From contig CAJUFJ010000014.1 of NCBI GenBank assembly GCA_910585815.1, forward strand, positions 1 through 62,757: a DNA stretch of 62,757 nucleotides, written 5' to 3'. Below are positions 1 through 8,381 of this stretch, in pieces; within the stretch, counting starts at the first letter, position 1, and each line of letters starts with the position of its first letter. The notes beneath the pieces were generated by a model. That model saw only the letters and a program-made list of their open reading frames with translations, was not told the origin of the DNA and did no database searches. This stretch comes from an uncultured Oscillospiraceae bacterium (GTDB lineage: Bacteria; Bacillota; Clostridia; Oscillospirales; Oscillospiraceae). A program made the translations under genes and the position numbers.

Positions 1-77
1 ACCGGGCCGAGACCCTCACGCCGAAGAAATACTGGCCCTTCCCCACCTACGGCGATCTGCTGTTTGGGGTGCGGTGA
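1..77 (+). CDS. C-terminal end of a probable type III glutamine synthetase (partial)
   Basis: Only the last 24 codons are in the window, in the frame that ends with TGA at 75-77. The tail contains YWPFPTYGDLLFGV, which I recall as the typical C-terminus of GlnN/GSIII glutamine synthetases (ATP-dependent ammonia assimilation in the cytoplasm). The assignment rests on memory of this short motif, not on a domain. An asparagine synthetase downstream fits a nitrogen-assimilation neighbourhood. The upstream sequence is needed for confirmation. Confidence 0.5.
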   Translation, partial: RAETLTPKKYWPFPTYGDLLFGVR

Positions 78-79
78 CG

Positions 80-258
80 AAAAGCCTCCTTTTGAAAGGA
101 GGTGGCACGCCCGAAGGGCGTGACGGAGGATTGCGTTTTGCGAAGCAAAACATACGAAGTAAACAAGGATTGGGATTATTTCATACATTTTGCCTCCGGC
201 AAAATACAATCCTCAGTCAGCCTGCGGCTGACAGCTCCTTTCAAAAGGAGCCTTGCCC
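80..258. repeat. Nested palindromic (MITE/REP-like) element
   Basis: The stretch between the upstream gene and asnB is almost entirely palindromic. Its two halves are imperfect inverted copies. Each half has an outer CTCCTTTTGAAAGGAG-type unit, then a hairpin (CACGCC/GGCGTG on the left, TCAGCC/GGCTGA on the right), then a GAGGATTG block, then a second hairpin (TTTTGC/GCAAAA). It has no coding capacity of its own. Reading the asnB frame back to 102 through this element would add a spurious N-terminal extension. It looks like a non-autonomous mobile or structured intergenic repeat; I see no second copy in the window. Confidence 0.7.
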
Positions 259-302
259 TGCGGGGGACGGGGGAATTTACGCCCAGATTTGGAGGAGACA
301 TT

Positions 303-1883
303 ATGTGTTCTATCATCGGATATTGCGGCCCTGTGGCCGATTTGGAGGCGTTTCAGCGGGGCTTTGGCCGCACCAGAAGCCGGGGGCCCGACGACAGCCG
401 GGTGGTCCCGGCGGGGGAGGGCCTGCTGGGCTTTCACCGCCTGGCCATCATGGGTCTGACCCCTGAGGGGATGCAGCCCTTCGAGCTGGAGGGCAGCTGG
501 GCCGTCTGCAACGGCGAAATATACGGCTTTGAGAAGCTGAAACGGGAGCTGGAGGAAAAGGGGTATACCTTCCGCAGCGGCTCCGACTGCGAGATTCTTC
601 TCCCCCTCTATCGGGAGTATGGCGTAGAAATGTTCGCCATGCTGGACGCGGAGTTTGCCTGCATCCTCTACGACGGGCAGACGGGGGAATTCATCGCCGC
701 CCGGGACCCCATCGGCATCCGGCCCCTGTACTACGGCTATGACAGCGCCGGGACCATCCTCTTTGCCAGTGAGCCCAAAAACCTGCTGGGGCTGACGGAG
801 CGAATGATGCCATTTCCTCCGGGGCACTACTATAAAGATGGCCGATTTGTCCGCTACCGCGATATTGCCAGGGTGGACCGGTTCTGCTATGACGGGCTGG
901 AGGAGGTTTGCAGAAACATCCGGGAGAAGCTGGTGGCCGGGGTGGAAAAGCGGCTGGTTTCCGACGCTAAGGTGGGTTTTCTCCTGTCTGGCGGGCTGGA
1001 CTCCTCCCTGGTGTGCGCCATCGCCGCCCGCCAGAGTAAAACGCCCATCAAAACCTTCGCCATCGGTATGGATACCGACGCCATCGACCTGAAATACGCC
1101 AGACAGGTGGCGGACTACATCGGCAGCGACCACACCGAGGTCATCATCACCAGAGAGGACGTGCTGTCCAGCCTGGAGCGGGTGGTGGAGCTGCTGGGCA
1201 CCTATGACATCACCACCATCCGGGCCAGTATGGGCATGTATCTGCTGTGCAGGGCCATCCATGAACAGACAGATATCCGGGTGCTGCTCACCGGGGAGAT
1301 ATCCGACGAGCTCTTTGGCTACAAATACACCGACTTCGCCCCCTCGCCCCGGGCCTTCCAGGAGGAGGCGGAGAAGCGGCTGCGGGAGCTGCATATGTAT
1401 GACGTCCTCCGGGCCGACCGGTGCATCTCGGTGAATTCCCTGGAGGCCCGGGTGCCCTTTGGCGACCTGGATTTTGTGGAGTATGTCATGGCTATTGATC
1501 CCAAACGGAAGGTAAACACCTACGGCAAGGGGAAATACCTGCTGCGGAAGGCTTTTGAGGGGGGCTGGCTCCCCGAGAGCATCCTGTGGCGGGAGAAGGC
1601 CGCCTTCTCCGACGCGGTGGGCCACTCCCTGGTGGACGACCTGAAGGAGTACGCCGAGGGCCGGTACACCGACGGGGAGTTTGAACGGCTGCGGCAGAAG
1701 TATGACCACGCCCGGCCCTTCACCAGGGAGTCCCTCCTCTACCGGGAGATTTTCGAGAAGTTCTACCCGGGCCAGAGCGGCATGGTGGCGGATTTCTGGA
1801 TGCCCAACCGGTCCTGGGCGGGCTGCGATGTGGACGACCCCTCCGCCCGGGTGCTGGCAAACTATGGGGAGAGCGGGGTATAA
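303..1883 (+). CDS. asnB: Asparagine synthetase B (glutamine-hydrolysing)
   Basis: Makes asparagine from aspartate, ATP and glutamine in the cytoplasm. The start at 303 gives MCSIIGYCG, so Cys2 is the N-terminal glutaminase nucleophile after Met removal. It is preceded by GGAGGA at 291-297. A farther in-frame start at 102 lies inside the palindromic repeat and would bury the catalytic Cys, so it is rejected. The N-terminal half is the Ntn glutaminase domain (RSRGPDDSR near residue 26, then FHRLAIMG). The C-terminal half is the ATP-pyrophosphatase domain with the SGGLDSS PP-loop. At 526 aa the length is normal for the family. It lies 43 bp upstream of purC and may be cotranscribed with it. Confidence 0.93.
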   Translation: MCSIIGYCGPVADLEAFQRGFGRTRSRGPDDSRVVPAGEGLLGFHRLAIMGLTPEGMQPFELEGSWAVCNGEIYGFEKLKRELEEKGYTFRSGSDCEILLPLYREYGVEMFAMLDAEFACILYDGQTGEFIAARDPIGIRPLYYGYDSAGTILFASEPKNLLGLTERMMPFPPGHYYKDGRFVRYRDIARVDRFCYDGLEEVCRNIREKLVAGVEKRLVSDAKVGFLLSGGLDSSLVCAIAARQSKTPIKTFAIGMDTDAIDLKYARQVADYIGSDHTEVIITREDVLSSLERVVELLGTYDITTIRASMGMYLLCRAIHEQTDIRVLLTGEISDELFGYKYTDFAPSPRAFQEEAEKRLRELHMYDVLRADRCISVNSLEARVPFGDLDFVEYVMAIDPKRKVNTYGKGKYLLRKAFEGGWLPESILWREKAAFSDAVGHSLVDDLKEYAEGRYTDGEFERLRQKYDHARPFTRESLLYREIFEKFYPGQSGMVADFWMPNRSWAGCDVDDPSARVLANYGESGV

Positions 1884-1926
1884 TTCTCGCCGCGTCCGCT
1901 TGACAATAAACATATGGAGGTGTGTT

Positions 1927-2640
1927 ATGGAAAAACAAAAGCTGCTCTATGAGGGCAAGGCGAAAAAGGTATATACGACTCAGGACCCAAAACTTCTGAT
2001 TGTTGCTTATAAGGACGACGCCACCGCCTTCAATGGCCAGAAAAAGGGCACTATCCAGGGCAAGGGGGCCATCAACAACCGGATGACCAACCTGCTTATG
2101 TCCCGGCTGGAGCGGGAGGGCATTCCCACCCATCTGGTGGAGGAACTGAGCGCCCGGGAGACACTGGTAAAAAAGGTATCCATCGTCCCCCTGGAGGTCA
2201 TTGTGCGCAACATCGCCGCTGGTTCTTTCTCCAAACGGTACGGTGTGGAGGAGGGGCTGGTATTTAACGCCCCCACTCTGGAATTTTCCTATAAGAACGA
2301 CGCTTTGGGCGACCCCCTGCTGAACGACGACCACGCCGTTGCCCTGGGGCTGGCCAGCCGGGAGGAGCTGGCGCTCATCCGAAAATATGCTTTGGTTGTC
2401 AACGAGGTGCTGGGAAGGATCTGGGCGGACTGCGGGGTCACTCTGGTGGACTTCAAGGTGGAGTTTGGCCGGTTGGGGGACGGGACCATCGTCCTGGCCG
2501 ATGAAATCAGCCCCGACACCTGCCGCCTGTGGGATGCAAAGACAAAGGAGAAGCTGGATAAAGACCGGTTCCGCCGGGACCTGGGCGGTGTGGAGGAAGC
2601 CTATGTCCGGGTGATGGAGCGACTGACCAACGGCCTGTGA
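1927..2640 (+). CDS. purC: SAICAR synthetase
   Basis: Phosphoribosylaminoimidazole-succinocarboxamide synthase joins aspartate to CAIR in de novo purine synthesis. The 237-aa protein begins MEKQKLLYEGKAKKVY. It shows the family blocks GKAKKVY, DDATAFNGQKKG, GKGAINN and ISPDTCRLWD, at the expected length. The start is set by ATG 1927 behind ATGGAGGTG at 1914-1922; extending upstream would run into asnB. It is followed after 17 bp by pyrG. Grouping with asnB and pyrG puts three aspartate- or glutamine-linked amination steps together. Confidence 0.95.
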   Translation: MEKQKLLYEGKAKKVYTTQDPKLLIVAYKDDATAFNGQKKGTIQGKGAINNRMTNLLMSRLEREGIPTHLVEELSARETLVKKVSIVPLEVIVRNIAAGSFSKRYGVEEGLVFNAPTLEFSYKNDALGDPLLNDDHAVALGLASREELALIRKYALVVNEVLGRIWADCGVTLVDFKVEFGRLGDGTIVLADEISPDTCRLWDAKTKEKLDKDRFRRDLGGVEEAYVRVMERLTNGL

Positions 2641-2657
2641 ACGGCGGAGGGAGAGCT

Positions 2658-4253
2658 ATGACCAAATACATTTTTGTCACTGGCGGGGTGGTGTCCGGCC
2701 TGGGCAAGGGGATTACGGCGGCCTCCTTAGGCCGGCTGCTGAAGCAGCGGGGACTGCGGGTGAGGGTGCAGAAGCTGGACCCCTACCTCAACGTGGACCC
2801 GGGCACCATGTCCCCCTATCAGCATGGGGAGGTCTTTGTCACCGACGACGGGGCGGAGACCGACCTGGACCTGGGCCACTACGAGCGGTTTATTGACGAA
2901 AACCTCACCGTAAACTCCTCGGTCTCCGCGGGGCAGGTGTATTGGAGCGTCCTGAACCGGGAGCGGCGGGGGGACTACCTGGGGGGCACCGTCCAAATTA
3001 TCCCCCACATCACCGACGAAATTAAGGGCCGGGTCTACTCTTTGGAAGGTCCCGAGGCCGATGTGGCCATTGTGGAGATTGGCGGCACGGTGGGTGACAT
3101 CGAGAGCCAGCCCTTTCTGGAGGCCATCCGCCAGGTGGCGGCGGAGCGGGGCCGGGACAACGTCATGTTTCTCCACGTCTCCCTCATCGTCTCCATCCCC
3201 GGCACCGGGGAACTGAAGTCCAAGCCCACCCAGCACTCGGCCAAGGAGCTGCTCTCTCTGGGCATCCAGCCCGATGTGATTGTCTGCCGCAGCGACGCCC
3301 CGGTCCCCCGGGAGATTCGGGACAAGATTTCCCTGTTCTGCGGCATCCCCCGGGAGAATGTCATCCCCAATTTGAATGCGCCTTTGCTCTACGAGGCTCC
3401 CCTGATGCTGGAGCGGGAGGGGCTGGCCGACGTGGTGGTCCGGCGGCTGGGGCTGCGCTGTCCCGCCCCCGACCTCACCGAGTGGGCCGATATGGTCCGC
3501 CGGGCCAAATGCCCCGTCGGAGCGGTGGAGATCGCCCTGGTGGGCAAGTATGTGGCCCTCCACGACGCCTATCTCTCCGTGGCCGAGGCCCTCACCCACG
3601 GAGGCATTGAGAACCGGGTGAAGGTAAACATCCGCTGGGTGGACAGCGAGACCGTCACCGACAAAAACGCCGCCCAGGTTCTGGACGGCGTGAACGGTGT
3701 TCTGGTGCCCGGCGGCTTCGGCAGCCGGGGGATCGAGGGCAAGATTTCCGCCATTCGGTACGCCCGGGAGCAGAGTGTGCCCTTTCTGGGCATCTGCCTG
3801 GGGATGCAGATGGCGGTGGTGGAGTTTGCCCGCCACGTCTGCGGTATGGAGGACGCCCACTCCAGTGAGTTCTCCCCAGACACCGCCCACCCGGTTATCG
3901 ACCTGATGGCCGGCCAGCGGGGGCTCACCGACAAGGGGGGCACCATGCGGCTGGGGGCCTTCCCCTGCCGGCTCACCGGGCGGGACAGCCGGGCCTTCGC
4001 CGCCTACGGGGCGGACGAAATCAGCGAGCGCCACCGGCACCGCTACGAGTTCAACAACGACTTCCGGGAGGCAGTCACCGGGGCCGGCCTTGTCCTGGCC
4101 GGGCTGTCCCCCGATGGGCAGCTGGTGGAGATGGTGGAGCTGCCCGGCCACCCCTGGTTTGTGGGGGTGCAGTTCCACCCGGAGCTGAAATCCCGGCCCA
4201 ACCGGGCCCATCCGCTGTTCCGGGACTTTGTGGCTGCGGCAAAGCGAGCTTGA
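2658..4253 (+). CDS. pyrG: CTP synthase
   Basis: Converts UTP to CTP using ATP and glutamine. The 531-aa protein starts MTKYIFVTGGVVSGLGKG at ATG 2658, behind GGAGGGAGAG. An in-frame ATG at 2637 overlaps the purC stop and has no family support. The N-terminal amidoligase domain (about residues 1-265) is followed by a class I glutaminase domain with the nucleophile in LGICLGMQM and the His-Glu pair in QFHPE. All expected catalytic motifs are present and the length is normal. It is the last gene of this plus-strand block. Confidence 0.96.
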   Translation: MTKYIFVTGGVVSGLGKGITAASLGRLLKQRGLRVRVQKLDPYLNVDPGTMSPYQHGEVFVTDDGAETDLDLGHYERFIDENLTVNSSVSAGQVYWSVLNRERRGDYLGGTVQIIPHITDEIKGRVYSLEGPEADVAIVEIGGTVGDIESQPFLEAIRQVAAERGRDNVMFLHVSLIVSIPGTGELKSKPTQHSAKELLSLGIQPDVIVCRSDAPVPREIRDKISLFCGIPRENVIPNLNAPLLYEAPLMLEREGLADVVVRRLGLRCPAPDLTEWADMVRRAKCPVGAVEIALVGKYVALHDAYLSVAEALTHGGIENRVKVNIRWVDSETVTDKNAAQVLDGVNGVLVPGGFGSRGIEGKISAIRYAREQSVPFLGICLGMQMAVVEFARHVCGMEDAHSSEFSPDTAHPVIDLMAGQRGLTDKGGTMRLGAFPCRLTGRDSRAFAAYGADEISERHRHRYEFNNDFREAVTGAGLVLAGLSPDGQLVEMVELPGHPWFVGVQFHPELKSRPNRAHPLFRDFVAAAKRA

Positions 4254-4414
4254 TATACTAATTTTTGAGAATGTTTATCCAAATATCTCTCCTGTCCTGG
4301 CATCTCCTGAGCTGTCGTTTTTATAATATTCTGCCCTTATGGTTAGATAGCGTCTGCCCAAGAGACAGGTATTATGATAGAATGGAACTATCTTAAAAGA
4401 CAGGGGACAGCAAG

Positions 4415-4834
4415 ATGGAAGCATCCTATCACAGACACGACATAAACGACAAAGTATGGGAGTTGCTTGGACCACATCTGCCAGGACAACGAGGCCAGTG
4501 GGGTGGGATTGCTCAGGATAACCGCCGTTTTATCAACGCAGTGTTTTGGGTATTGCGGACTGGAGCACCCTGGCGTGACCTGTCTCCCGATTACGGGAAG
4601 GGGGGCAGCGTTCATCAGAGGTTCATCTGTTGGCGTAGAAAAGGTGTTTGGGAAAAGCTCTTGGAAATTTTGATCGATGAGCCGGATTATGAATGGCTGA
4701 TGATCGACGCCAGCCATGTCAAGGTACATCCCCACGTAGCGGGAGCGAAAGGGGGGAATCAGGATATGTCCAAGACAAAAGGGGGCTCAACACCAAAATA
4801 CATCTGGCCGTGGATGTGCAATATCATATTCTGA
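4415..4834 (+). pseudogene. Truncated IS5-family (IS427-like) transposase
   Basis: The 139-aa reading frame matches the N-terminal half of IS5-group transposases (residues such as RFINAVFWVLRTGAPWRDL and a downstream ASHVKVHPH with the first catalytic Asp). IS427-type elements read into a second frame at an A/G-rich slippage site. Here the run CAAAAGGGGGC at 4776-4786 is such a site, and the second frame continues GLNTKIHLAVDV before the homology stops at about 4818. The rest of the transposase, with the remaining catalytic residues, is missing, so the copy is dead. No clear terminal inverted repeats were found. It separates pyrG from the convergent permease gene. Confidence 0.75.
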
Positions 4835-4904
4835 GTAAATCGCTTTATTTATAAAGGCATTCTGGAGCTTCTATTTCGGAGTGGAGGACAGGAAATTAAA
4901 GAAA

Positions 4905-4940
4905 CAAGTGCGGCCGGCTGACGCCGGCCGCTTACTTTCC
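4905..4940 (-). terminator. Hairpin terminator between the IS remnant and the permease gene
   Basis: A perfect 9-bp GC stem, GCGGCCGGC-TGAC-GCCGGCCGC, lies at 4910-4931, about 110 bp beyond the stop of the minus-strand permease. Read on the minus strand the stem is followed by ACTTGTTTCTTT. Read on the plus strand it is followed by TTACTTTCCTTG, so it may work in both directions. Confidence 0.5.
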
Positions 4941-5044
4941 TTGTGCTTTACGTTAAATTCTCTACTCCTGAAAAACTGGTACACCCAGCGAAGTGCTTCC
5001 AGAATTTTAGGGTTAATCTGCTTGTGTGGAAATCAGTCAAGTGA

Positions 5045-6547
5045 TTAAGATGTAAAATAAGGGAAAATGTACAGTGCAATGGAAAAGATGACCGCAAGGA
5101 TTACAATATTGCGCCACAGCTTGTATTCCCGATCCATGTTTCGTTTTTCTTCCGCCGTTGGCTCCTCTAACGTATCCACAAGCAGCTTCAGTTCCTCGCT
5201 CGCTGCAACACCTGTGTATTTTTGGTATCCAAAATACAGAATCATACCGAATACCGCCCAGGCAACTCCACTGATAATGGCAGAGAAACCGAGCTGGGTC
5301 ATCATGATGATGTAAATGACCGCAGAAACTGGAACGCCGATACCAGCAGCGGGCGCTTTGTAAGGGCGTGGAAGTTCCGGGTGCTTTTTGCGCATTCCGG
5401 CTGCGGAGATAATACCGATTACATAGAAAAACAAGTCGGCAAACAGGCTCAGGGACGCGACATACTGGACAGAGTTCGTCATTGTCAGCAGAAGCGCAAT
5501 CACGCCCAGGAACAGAATAGATATGTAAGGAGTTTTATATTTGGGGTGGATTTTTGTGAACACCTGGGGCAGCATTCCATCCCGTGCCATTGCAAATAGG
5601 GTTCGGGGAGGGGTCGTAATACAGGAGTTCATGGTCGACAGTCCGCCGCCAAAAGCAATTCCGGCTGCCAGCAGGGCCAGAGGAATGCCCAGGATGCCCG
5701 CCGTCATCATAGCCTCCGCATAGGGAGCAGTGGCGACGGCCAGCTTGTCCAGGTTTTCAGGAGGAACAATGCCTACCAGATACCACTGGAAAAACAGGTT
5801 GACGGACAGAATAATAAAGGGGGAGAGCATCATAGCGCGAGGAATATTGATGTGGGGATATTTAATCTCCTCGCTCATGGAACAGCAGGCCTCGAATCCG
5901 GCAAAGCACCACCAGACCATTGCGATATTTTGAATAAAGCTCTGAGGACCTCCGGTCATAAAGCTGGGCTTTTGAACAAAATGTGGCAGGCTGATGTTGG
6001 GAATCATCATAATAAACCAGACAATGGCAACACCCCAGAAAAAGAACATAAAGGCGTTGGACATACGGCCCGTCATTTCCACGCCTCTGACATTCATAAC
6101 GGTAAAAACCAGAATGCACAGACAGGCCAAAATAACATCGCTTACCGGCAGTTCAATCCCGAAGGCAGAAAACATCGTTTTAAAATAGAAAGTAAAGGCA
6201 AATGCCTCGCTGCTGGCCACACTGATAATTGCGATAATATAATTCCAGCCGGCCAGAAAGCCCATCGGCTTTGAGAGACCTAACAAAGCGTACAAATAAG
6301 TGCCGCCAGAGTAAGGAACCGCAGCTCCCATTTCCGCATACAGCAGAGAGGGGTAGACCGTAATGAGGAGCGCGGCAAGTGTGGCCAGAATAATGTGATT
6401 TCCCATCAGGCCAACCACATTGGCGCCGGTTACAAACAGACCTACGCCGATTACCTGTCCTACCGTAATGGTGACGGATTCCTTCATCCCGAAGGAACGT
6501 CTCAGCTGAAGGCTGTCGCCTGATCTGCTATTCTCTTTGTTCTCCAT
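5045..6547 (-). CDS. APC-family amino-acid permease
   Basis: A 500-aa polytopic membrane protein of the amino acid-polyamine-organocation family, predicted to import or exchange an amino acid or amine. About 12 hydrophobic segments are visible. TM1 carries the family GQVIGVGLFVTG sequence, where the backbone binds substrate in this fold. The start MENKENSRSGD follows an excellent AAAGGAGG. It sits 81 bp downstream of a histidinol dehydrogenase homologue on the same strand. The pairing suggests that the permease supplies the substrate, or a precursor, of that dehydrogenase. The substrate cannot be read from the sequence. Confidence 0.85.
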   Translation of the reverse strand: MENKENSRSGDSLQLRRSFGMKESVTITVGQVIGVGLFVTGANVVGLMGNHIILATLAALLITVYPSLLYAEMGAAVPYSGGTYLYALLGLSKPMGFLAGWNYIIAIISVASSEAFAFTFYFKTMFSAFGIELPVSDVILACLCILVFTVMNVRGVEMTGRMSNAFMFFFWGVAIVWFIMMIPNISLPHFVQKPSFMTGGPQSFIQNIAMVWWCFAGFEACCSMSEEIKYPHINIPRAMMLSPFIILSVNLFFQWYLVGIVPPENLDKLAVATAPYAEAMMTAGILGIPLALLAAGIAFGGGLSTMNSCITTPPRTLFAMARDGMLPQVFTKIHPKYKTPYISILFLGVIALLLTMTNSVQYVASLSLFADLFFYVIGIISAAGMRKKHPELPRPYKAPAAGIGVPVSAVIYIIMMTQLGFSAIISGVAWAVFGMILYFGYQKYTGVAASEELKLLVDTLEEPTAEEKRNMDREYKLWRNIVILAVIFSIALYIFPYFTS

Positions 6548-6628
6548 AAATACCTCCTTTAACTGCGCCGGAACATGTAGACAAATACGGCTTCTTGCCC
6601 TTGGCAGAAACCCTGCCGCCCATTCTTA

Positions 6629-7894
6629 TTACAGCAAGTCCATACGGATCTCTGCGGCCTTTGCATGGGCGGTCAGTCCTTCACCCCGTGCCATGCGGGA
6701 AACCAAAGGGGCAATGTCCCGCATGGCTGAGGGCTGATAACGCTGATAGGTGCAAACCTTGAGGAAGGTGCCGACCCACACGCCGCCGGTATATCGGGCG
6801 GCCCGAACCGTAGGCAGGGTATGATTGGTGCCGGAGGCGTAATCCCCAAAGACCTCACCGGTTTCCTGGCCGATGAACAGAGAGCCGTAGTTGACCAGCT
6901 TGGGAAGAATGCGCTCATCCGCCACAATGACCTCCAAATGCTCAGGGGCATAGTCGTTGGCAAGGCTGACGGCCTCATCCATGCTGTCAGCAAGAACGAC
7001 TTCGCCATAAGTTTCCCAGGAGACACGGGCAATCTCCGCCGTTTCCAAAGTGGACAGCTGCTCCTGAACCTCATGGATAACCGCTTGTCCCAGTGTCCGG
7101 CTGGTGGTGACCAGGATACCCCTGGCAAGACGGTCATGCTCAGACTGGGCCAGCATATCGGCGGCAAGGATTTTAGGGTTGGCCGTATCATCCGCGATTG
7201 CCAGTACCTCGCTGGGACCGGCAAAAAAGTCGATACCAACCTGTCCATAGCACTGACGCTTGGCCTCGGCTACGTACTGATTGCCCGGGCCCACGATTAC
7301 ATCCACTGGTTTAATCTGTTCTGTCCCATAGGCCAAGGCAGCGATAGCCTGAGCACCGCCGACAGTGTAAATTTCATCCGCGCCGGCAATATCCATCGCT
7401 GCCAGCGTTTTGTAGTGGATTGAGACTGTTCCCTTTACTGCCGGAGCACAGGCAACTACGCGAGCAACGCCCGCTGTCTTGGCAGGAATAATCAGCATCA
7501 GCGCAGTGGAAAACAGCGGATAGGAGCCGCCGGGAACATAGCAGCCGCAGGAAGTGACGGGAATGATTCGATGGCCCAGGGACGACCCAGCAACATTGGA
7601 GAAGCCATCCAGCTCAGTCAGGCAGCCCTTCTGTGCCTGCGCAAACCTGCGGATGTGCTCTGCGGCCCGGTGCAGATCATCCAGCTCCTGCTGGGTCATT
7701 TTGGCATAGGCAGAGTCGATCTCCTCTCGGGTGACTCGAAAAGCGGTACGGGTATTACCATCAAATCGGGTATTGTACTCGATCAGAGCAGCGTCGCCAA
7801 TGGTACGGATATTATGGATGATTTCGGCAACATGTTTGCCGCGTTCCTCCGTCTCCCCAACCGGACAGGCGGCTGCCTGCTTTAAGTATTCCAT
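6629..7894 (-). CDS. hisD: Histidinol dehydrogenase homologue (stand-alone)
   Basis: An NAD-dependent, zinc-containing alcohol dehydrogenase of the HisD family, 421 aa. The start ATG at 7894 (MEYLKQ) has GGAGGT 7 nt upstream; a TTG five codons earlier overlaps that Shine-Dalgarno and is rejected. The HisD active-site set is complete: Gln and His in QSEHD, Glu-His in YAPEHLEV, Asp in DYASGTNH, and the C-terminal His in GEGLTAHAKAA. No other histidine-biosynthesis gene is nearby, and the partner is an amino-acid permease. It may therefore be a paralogue acting on another amino alcohol or diol (HisD relatives such as HpsN oxidise sulfonated diols). The family call is sure; the substrate is open. 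Confidence 0.85.
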   Translation of the reverse strand: MEYLKQAAACPVGETEERGKHVAEIIHNIRTIGDAALIEYNTRFDGNTRTAFRVTREEIDSAYAKMTQQELDDLHRAAEHIRRFAQAQKGCLTELDGFSNVAGSSLGHRIIPVTSCGCYVPGGSYPLFSTALMLIIPAKTAGVARVVACAPAVKGTVSIHYKTLAAMDIAGADEIYTVGGAQAIAALAYGTEQIKPVDVIVGPGNQYVAEAKRQCYGQVGIDFFAGPSEVLAIADDTANPKILAADMLAQSEHDRLARGILVTTSRTLGQAVIHEVQEQLSTLETAEIARVSWETYGEVVLADSMDEAVSLANDYAPEHLEVIVADERILPKLVNYGSLFIGQETGEVFGDYASGTNHTLPTVRAARYTGGVWVGTFLKVCTYQRYQPSAMRDIAPLVSRMARGEGLTAHAKAAEIRMDLL

Positions 7895-8109
7895 AGGGCT
7901 GACCTCCAATCATATTAAACTGGTAAAAAATACCGCGCGGACAGAGATACAGGAACTCCCATGTTTTATACATGGGATGATTCCTCTCCCTGAAATGATG
8001 CCATTATATTCCTGATTAACCTAGCTTGTCAATAGGAGTATGAACGCCGCCCCAGGATTCTACTATCTGCGGTATTAAGAGGAGTAACCGGAGGAATTTT
8101 ATGGTAATT

Positions 8110-8262
8110 TCAACAAAAGACCAAATTGTATTTTTCCACATCCATCAGTGCGGAGCCGCCTGCCTCAAAGGTGATGGCATCGGCGGACTGGCGGGTGTAG
8201 ATGACTGCGCTGGCCGCACCCTGGGTCTGGACATCCTGGAGATAACCGACAGCTTTGCGATA
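8110..8262 (-). pseudogene. Short coding remnant of unknown origin
   Basis: Between hisD and the kinase gene a minus-strand frame of 50 codons reads like real protein, with YLQDVQTQGAASAVIYTR and then SADAITFEAGGSALMDVEKY. It is bounded by a stop codon immediately upstream (8263-8265) and has no start codon or ribosome site, so it looks like the decayed end of a gene. I do not recognise the family. The remainder of 7895-8341 holds the hisD leader region and nothing else that I can support. Confidence 0.3.
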
Positions 8263-8341
8263 TCAGTCATTGAAATCATAGCAAATACCGCATGAATTTT
8301 TGAATGCTTTTTTGGCTGTATCGCCAGCTAAAGCGGGGAAA

Positions 8342-8381
8342 GATCCGCCGACCGCCGCATAAACGCGGCGGTCGGCGGATC
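8342..8381 (-). terminator. Strong hairpin overlapping the kinase stop codon
   Basis: A 17-bp perfect stem, GATCCGCCGACCGCCGC paired with its complement around a 6-nt loop. On the minus strand it begins within the TGA stop of the histidine kinase gene and is followed by TTTCCCCGC. It is the obvious end of the binding protein-kinase transcript. The U-tract is short. Confidence 0.6.

Noticed and set aside
102..302. N-terminal extension of asnB
   Set aside because: It runs through the palindromic repeat and would hide the catalytic Cys2; the start at 303 has a Shine-Dalgarno.
213..1913. 566-aa open frame antisense to asnB
   Set aside because: GC-rich third positions keep the opposite strand open; composition (His/Pro/Gly/Gln rich) and lack of motifs show it is a shadow.
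2727..4211. 494-aa open frame antisense to pyrG
   Set aside because: Shadow of a gene with complete catalytic motifs on the plus strand.
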